35,740 nucleotides of DNA, from contig JACPTZ010000095.1 in assembly GCA_016192525.1 (NCBI GenBank), positions 1 through 35,740 on the forward strand. The letters are read 5' to 3'. A program made the translations under genes and the position numbers. Position 1 is the first letter of the stretch. The number at the start of each line of letters is the position of its first letter. Below the pieces are notes generated by a model. That model did not search any database. It had not been told where the DNA came from and saw nothing but the letters and a program-made list of their open reading frames with translations. The stretch is from Planctomycetota bacterium. Its GTDB lineage: Bacteria; Planctomycetota; MHYJ01; JACPTZ01. This document shows positions 31,688-35,740 of the stretch, one piece after another.

Positions 31688-32944
31688 ATGAACGCACGGC
31701 AAGGGATGCGTCTCGGGCAGTGGACGATGATCGCGGTGGCCGTTTCGTCCCTTGTCTGGTTCGCCGAGAGCGGGGGGGGGGACACCCGGTCGTCCGCGAC
31801 GCGGGGCTCGCTCCGGACCGCGGAGGCGCAGCAGAACCTCACGGGGATCGTCGATCTCCCGCGGGATCACACCAATCTCTCACAACCGGGAAACACCTGG
31901 CTGGGCTCCTCCACGGGCGGGGGGAGCAATGGCGGACAGCTCGGATACTTCCCGTGGCGCGGGGCCGATCTGACCTCCAACGGATACTCGACCAGCATCT
32001 TCCTCCTCAAGCCGGATGAACTGCTCAATACCGGCGACCTCGGCGGAATCGCCTGGCAGTATGTGGCCAACACGCAGGGCGGAGGCGATCACGATGTTTC
32101 TTCAGCCGCCGTGACGTACAACGCCTTCATTCGCATCGGACGCGCACGCTCCGGCTGGGGCTCCCTCGTCCCGGCGCTCGAGCTCAATTTCGACGACAAT
32201 TTCAACGTCGACTATGTCCTCAAGGCGACGGGCGCCTCGTCCCCCCTTCCCGGTGTCGTTCCCTCGAACAGTTCGTGGGGTTCCATCAGCCACAGTGGAG
32301 GCGCCCTCTTCGGCTTCCAGAGCATCGGGTTCAACTACATCCTTCCGGACTATAATGTCCCCTACGTGCTTGAGGTCATCACCGGCGGCTCCACGCCCAG
32401 TCCCACGACCACCAGCACCGTCGGTGCGAACACCTACTCCGGAAACCAGAACGGATACCAGCACGCCCACCCCGGCGGCACCTCGGAGTTCGTCGACGCC
32501 GGCGGCTGGGAGTTGAACACCACCTCCACCAACGTCAGCTCATGGGGGTTTGCCTCCAGCAGCTCCGTCAATTTTCCGCCCACTCAGGGGACGATTTCCC
32601 CCGACAAGTTTCCGACCCTGCGGCTGCTCTTTGTCTCCAAGCTGACTTCCTCGGGCGGGAACAAGCTGCACGGGGGAGGCGGGGGATCCTGCTTCGTGAA
32701 TTCGACGGCCCGGCCGCCCGCCGCGATGGAAGCCGACTCGTTTGCCGGATTCCGCTCACGGTTGGCTCTGGCCGACGGGCGAGGAGGGACCGGAGGAACG
32801 GTGATCGGAGGTACGTCCCCCTCGGCCGGATTGAGCGAGGCGCTGCGCGAGAGCGGCGGGCGGAGTCCGGGCGCCGGGGCCGCCGTGGCGGGGGCGATCG
32901 TCCTGATCCTGGGCGCGGGATGGGTGGCCGTACGGCGGCTCTAG
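31688..32944 (+). CDS. Secreted protein with C-terminal membrane anchor, unknown function
   Basis: A 418-residue protein starting at ATG 31688 behind AAGGAG (31676-31681). An N-terminal hydrophobic segment (WTMIAVAVSSLVWFA) is a signal peptide. The body is Gly/Ser/Asn/Thr-rich with predicted strands (ALELNFDDNFNVDYVLKATG, FNYILPDYNVPYVLEVITGG, GWELNTTSTNVSSWGFAS). The end is a Gly/Ala-rich linker and a helix AVAGAIVLILGAGWVAVRRL with two terminal arginines, laid out like C-terminal sorting or anchor tails. One cysteine is in GGGSCFV. I do not recognise the family. A G10 tract (31772-31781) encodes GGG at residues 29-31, right after the signal peptide. In the 246-base gap before it TATACT (31535-31540) is a possible -10 box without a clear -35. 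Confidence 0.7.
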   Translation: MNARQGMRLGQWTMIAVAVSSLVWFAESGGGDTRSSATRGSLRTAEAQQNLTGIVDLPRDHTNLSQPGNTWLGSSTGGGSNGGQLGYFPWRGADLTSNGYSTSIFLLKPDELLNTGDLGGIAWQYVANTQGGGDHDVSSAAVTYNAFIRIGRARSGWGSLVPALELNFDDNFNVDYVLKATGASSPLPGVVPSNSSWGSISHSGGALFGFQSIGFNYILPDYNVPYVLEVITGGSTPSPTTTSTVGANTYSGNQNGYQHAHPGGTSEFVDAGGWELNTTSTNVSSWGFASSSSVNFPPTQGTISPDKFPTLRLLFVSKLTSSGGNKLHGGGGGSCFVNSTARPPAAMEADSFAGFRSRLALADGRGGTGGTVIGGTSPSAGLSEALRESGGRSPGAGAAVAGAIVLILGAGWVAVRRL

Positions 32945-32976
32945 CTCCGGCCTTCCGATTGGCGCGGACTTCCATC

Positions 32977-33011
32977 GGGCCTGTCCCGGAAGGGACGGGC
33001 CCGTTTTGTTT
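32977..33011 (+). terminator. Rho-independent terminator of the anchored secreted protein gene
   Basis: GGGCCTGTCCC (32977-32987) pairs with GGGACGGGCCC (32992-33002) over 11 bp (one G-T) around a GGAA tetraloop, followed by GTTTTGTTT (33003-33011). It is 32 bases after the stop codon. No matching A-run precedes it, so it works on the plus strand only. Confidence 0.85.
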
Positions 33012-33025
33012 CGGATCGATGTCGT

Positions 33026-33664
33026 TCACCGTCTCGGCGGAGGGCCGCCCCGGGTGCCCATCCGGGGGGTCGCCGGGCGGGGCGGTTCCTCGGGACGCGG
33101 CGGGAGGGCGGGGGTGCCGCTCAGGAGCAGGGGGGAGCCCGGTTCGCCGTCCTTGATCATCTCGTAGTAGGCCTTGAACGCCTCGTGCTCGCGCGGATCG
33201 TGGATCACGAGGATCACCTTCTCGATCCCCGTCTTTCCCCCGAGGTGCTTCCAGATCACCTCGAACATGATCTGGGCGCAGCGATCGGCGGAAAAGCCGG
33301 CGGTCCCCGTCCCGACCGCGGAGAAGGCGACCGTCTTCGCCCCCTTCTCGTCCGCCCGCATCAGGCTGTTCTCGCAGGCGCGGCGGATGTCGCCCGCGGT
33401 CGAAAATCCGCCCAGCTTCATGCTCGCGGCGTGGATCACCCATCGGGCCCGGAGCGTGCCGCCGGGGGTCACCGCTGCGTCCCCCATCGGGATCGCTCCG
33501 ATTCGGTTGCACTCCTCCTGGATGGAGGGGCCGCCCTTCCGGCGGATCTCCCCCGAGACCCCGCCGCCGAGGATGAGGTCGTTATTGATCGCGTGGACGA
33601 TGGCGTCGACGTCGTACTCCGTGACATCGCCCGCCTTGAGATCGATGCGTTCCTTGAGGCCCAT
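33026..33664 (-). CDS. Macro-domain protein (ADP-ribose binding or hydrolase)
   Basis: A 212-residue protein. GDVTEYDVDAIVHAINNDL, ILGGGVSGEIRRKGG (about 12-45) and SAVGTGTAGF (about 114-123) are the adenine, ribose and phosphate binding segments of macro domains; PGGTLRARWVIHA is also standard. The MacroD-type NAAN is INND here, and the GGGV loop is intact. Members remove ADP-ribose from proteins or break O-acetyl-ADP-ribose. After residue 175 comes a Pro/Arg-rich tail (PPRPEEPPRPATPRMGTRG). It starts 15 bases after the LolA-like gene stop, so it is the last gene of that operon; why it is placed there is unknown. Confidence 0.88.
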   Translation of the reverse strand: MGLKERIDLKAGDVTEYDVDAIVHAINNDLILGGGVSGEIRRKGGPSIQEECNRIGAIPMGDAAVTPGGTLRARWVIHAASMKLGGFSTAGDIRRACENSLMRADEKGAKTVAFSAVGTGTAGFSADRCAQIMFEVIWKHLGGKTGIEKVILVIHDPREHEAFKAYYEMIKDGEPGSPLLLSGTPALPPRPEEPPRPATPRMGTRGGPPPRR

Positions 33665-33679
33665 CCGGTGTCTCCGGGT

Positions 33680-34399
33680 TCAGTCCTTTGAGGGGGTGTC
33701 GCCGAGCGGGTGCGCCACTTTAACGTCGGCGGGGATCGGAACGTCCAGGGCGGCCGGATCGAGGGGCGGGTTCACGGAGAAATCCGCCAGCGCCACCTCG
33801 ATCCTGTCGCCGGAAGGTTCAGAGATCGCCAGCCGCTTCACCAGGCCGCTCTCCTCGTCCACGACGATGCGGATCCCGGCCACGATCCGGCGAACCGCCT
33901 CGCTCCGGGGGATGAGGACTTGCGACGCCTCGCCGTGCGCCGGGGCGGGGTCCGCGGATTCGGTGATTTCAAAGTCGGCTTCGATCCCGGCGGGGAGCAC
34001 CGGACCGAGAAGGAGTCGGGCAAACGGTTCCTGGGCCTTTCCGAAGGGGATCTCCTCCGCCGACTTCTCCGCGGGGAGCCAGGTGAGGATGCGCTCCGGG
34101 GTGATCGAGGTGTACCCCTCCTCCGGCTCGATCGTGTGCCAGAGGATCGACGTCCGCCCCGGCTCGATCCTCATGAGGAGTTTTCCCTTCGAGACAATCG
34201 GCTCGGTGAAGATCTTCATCCGGCGGGTCTGGATGAAGGAGGCCGTGACGCTTCGCACCTCCTTCGTCTTTGCGGCCCAGCGAGCCATGACGGCGGAAGG
34301 GGAAGGCGGTTCGTCACCTCGTGCTGACAGGAAGGCCGTCAGGGGGATCAGCGCGAGGACCGCGATGATGGCGAACTGGAGTTGGCGGATGATCCGCAC
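33680..34399 (-). CDS. LolA-like outer-membrane lipoprotein carrier protein
   Basis: A 239-residue protein. GTG 34397-34399 is the start, with GAAGGGG 6 bases upstream; it lies 11 bases after the acyltransferase stop, and the much longer open frame upstream is a shadow of that gene. A signal peptide (LQFAIIAVLALIPLTAFLSA) is followed by VMARWAAKTKEVRSVTASFIQTRRMKIF, the LolA opening (xFxQ), then EPIVSKGKLLMRIEPGRTSI, LWHTIEPEEGY and SITPERILTWLP, the strands of the LolA half-barrel. It should shuttle lipoproteins or another acylated molecule through the periplasm. Pairing with an acyltransferase is also seen in aryl-polyene-type clusters, but no other such genes are visible. Confidence 0.78.
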   Translation of the reverse strand: MRIIRQLQFAIIAVLALIPLTAFLSARGDEPPSPSAVMARWAAKTKEVRSVTASFIQTRRMKIFTEPIVSKGKLLMRIEPGRTSILWHTIEPEEGYTSITPERILTWLPAEKSAEEIPFGKAQEPFARLLLGPVLPAGIEADFEITESADPAPAHGEASQVLIPRSEAVRRIVAGIRIVVDEESGLVKRLAISEPSGDRIEVALADFSVNPPLDPAALDVPIPADVKVAHPLGDTPSKD

Positions 34400-34410
34400 G
34401 TCGAGCCCCT

Positions 34411-35478
34411 TCACTTGCGGACGGGAGGCACCGGTTCCCGGCCGGCGGGCCCCGCCCCCGTCTCCTCCCGCCCGGCCCACGGCGGGAAGAAATTGTACCA
34501 CTGGTCCGGATGGGCGGCAATCACTTGCGCGAAGGCGTCGGCGACCCGCCGGGTGAGGGTCTCGACCCGGGTCCCGCGAGGCTGATCCTCCGGGGGAGGG
34601 GCGAAGGGGGAGGTGAGCCACGCGCGGTAGCGGAGTCCGGCGCCCTTCACGACGAACGCAGCCAGGAGCGGCGCGCCCGTCAGGAGACTGAGCAGCGGGC
34701 CGCCCGGCGGGAAGAGGGCGGGATGATCGAAGAAGCGGACCGGCACCGGGCGCTCGCTGGTGGTGCGGTCGGCCAGCATGCAGAGGACGCGGCCCCGCGC
34801 GAGCGCGCCCCGCATCGACGCGAGATAGCCCGCCGGGCCCGACTCTGGCCCGGTTTCGACATAGAGCGTCTCGATCCCGTTCCGCCGCCGGGCCTCCTCG
34901 CGGATCCGGTTCATCGCGTCGTCCGCGACCCGGAGGGAGAGGACGGTGACCGGAAACCCGGCGAGGGCGAGGGCGTGCCCCCCCAGCTCCCAGAGGCCGA
35001 GGTGCGGGGTCACGACGATCGCCCCTCGCCCCGCCCCGAGCGCGGTTTCCAGGTGGCCCGAGCCGTCCAGGGACGAAAAAAAGACATCGACGGTGCCCGG
35101 GGTCACCCGGCCGAGGCAGAACGAGTCCCCGAGAAAGGTGGCAAAGTTCCCGAACGTGCGGCGGCACTCTTCCTTCGCCGGGGCGCGCCGCGCGAGCGGC
35201 GCTCCGGTGCTTTCCCCATCCGTTCGCAGCGCGAACGGGAGCGGGCCGGGTAAGGGCCCGTCGGATCCGGGGAACGCGCCGCCCGACATCCGGCCCAGAT
35301 TTTCCTCCACCGTCCTCCGGGCGGCCGGGAAGAGCGCCGGGGTCACCCATCCGCTCGCCCGCGCGATCGGATGCCACACCGCGCGCGGCACGGTGGCGGC
35401 GAGCATCCGCAGCGGCGCCAGCAGGGCATGCCGGTGGAGAGGGTTCCGGGTCTGGAGAAGGATCGAATCTCGGGGCAT
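34411..35478 (-). CDS. LpxL/HtrB-like lipid acyltransferase
   Basis: A 355-residue protein. ATG 35476-35478 (MPRDSILLQTRNPLHRHALL) is chosen; the frame upstream to 35544 runs into the repeat element. An N-terminal amphipathic or membrane helix is followed by H159-L-G-L-W-E164 (HxxxxE as in LpxL), GIETLYVETGPESGPAGYLA, LCMLADRTTSERPVPVRFFD and WYNFFPPW, all in LpxL family order. Such enzymes add a secondary acyl chain to lipid A or a similar glycolipid at the inner membrane. An insertion at about 66-102 is Gly/Pro-rich and looks like low-complexity filler. First gene of the set with LolA-like and macro proteins. Confidence 0.85.
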   Translation of the reverse strand: MPRDSILLQTRNPLHRHALLAPLRMLAATVPRAVWHPIARASGWVTPALFPAARRTVEENLGRMSGGAFPGSDGPLPGPLPFALRTDGESTGAPLARRAPAKEECRRTFGNFATFLGDSFCLGRVTPGTVDVFFSSLDGSGHLETALGAGRGAIVVTPHLGLWELGGHALALAGFPVTVLSLRVADDAMNRIREEARRRNGIETLYVETGPESGPAGYLASMRGALARGRVLCMLADRTTSERPVPVRFFDHPALFPPGGPLLSLLTGAPLLAAFVVKGAGLRYRAWLTSPFAPPPEDQPRGTRVETLTRRVADAFAQVIAAHPDQWYNFFPPWAGREETGAGPAGREPVPPVRK

Positions 35479-35530
35479 GCCGTGGTCTCTTGTCCTCTTC
35501 TCCTCTGCTCCCCTCTTCCCCTGCCCCCTA

Positions 35531-35740
35531 GCCGGATTATTCATGAATGCGCGGTGCCTTCGCGCCGAGCGCCCGGCAGATCAAGCCGGCCGCCCTGGGC
35601 GGGGCGGTCGGTTGTTTCGACCGCCGAGTCGAAGGGTGAGACGGTGTTGCGGTCCGGCCCTTCGACTCGCCGGCCGGACGGAGGACGGCACGCTCAGGGC
35701 GGACGGTTTTCCGGGGAGACGCACCTCCCGTTCATGAGTA
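35531..35740. mobile_element. Second CCGGATTA element, cut by the window end
   Basis: GCCGGATTATTCATGAAT (35531-35548) begins the element and TTCATGAGTA at 35731-35740 begins the mirrored right end, which continues outside. The first inner hairpin is GGCGGTCG/CGACCGCC (35603-35610 with 35618-35625) with loop GTTGTTT and the flank GAGTCGAAGG. CTAG (35528-35531) precedes the left end, as CTAG also adjoins the copy at 29351-29565. Bases 35479-35530 before it are purine-rich on the minus strand with no promoter seen. Confidence 0.7.

Noticed and set aside
33680..35377. A 565-residue version of the LolA-like protein with a long Arg/Pro-rich front part.
   Set aside because: The front part is a shadow of the overlapping acyltransferase frame; the GTG at 34399 has a ribosome site followed at once by a signal peptide.

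Overview
The window looks like a chromosomal piece of a Gram-negative, flagellated, high-GC bacterium of the PVC superphylum, most likely a planctomycete-like lineage. The strongest clue is the small basic protein at 3805-4125 (minus), whose core (HRNVLTRSERIDTLRKEGRW...LPKVR) matches the small signature protein shared by Planctomycetes, Verrucomicrobia and Chlamydiae. Supporting clues are paralogous GroEL proteins with a KQLxFDxEAR start, a TPR/metallopeptidase secreted protein of planctomycete type, and LPS-type genes (LpxL-like acyltransferase, LolA-like carrier, KdsC-like HAD). Taxonomy is inferred, not proven.

Layout. 1-3808 (plus): end of an RF-like peptidyl-tRNA hydrolase, a SAM methyltransferase, a secreted TPR protein with an HExxH site, and an M50 membrane protease. 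3805-13379 (minus): PVC small basic protein, a SPOR-like membrane protein, two multi-span membrane proteins, then a chaperone run transcribed in the order groEL2-groES-groEL1-dnaJ-grpE. 14067-19214 (plus): a 1715-residue secreted repeat protein, probably a beta-helix surface protein. 19994-29135 (plus): late flagellar genes fliC1, fliC2, flaG, fliD, fliS, with sigma28-like promoters before fliC1 and flaG. 29566-30651 (minus): a lipoprotein with TolB-like beta-propeller repeats. 30908-32944 (plus): a KdsC-like HAD protein with altered catalytic motifs and a membrane-anchored secreted protein. 33026-35478 (minus): a tight set of LpxL-like acyltransferase, LolA-like protein and macro-domain protein.

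The most unusual content lies between the genes. The chaperone and flagellar spacers are packed with short structured repeats: period-7 tandem arrays arranged as long inverted pairs, an 11.7-copy 9-bp array, several small elements with terminal inverted repeats (about 195-215 bp), and a 67-nt hairpin repeat found downstream of each flagellin gene. Copies differ by changes that keep the stems paired, so structure rather than sequence seems to be kept. Several elements end exactly at a stop codon. Two G10 tracts sit where length change could switch expression: in a promoter spacer and just after a signal peptide.

No rRNA, tRNA, CRISPR array, transposase, prophage or defence gene was recognised. 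The very long alternative reading frames in this sequence are products of high GC and were left out.
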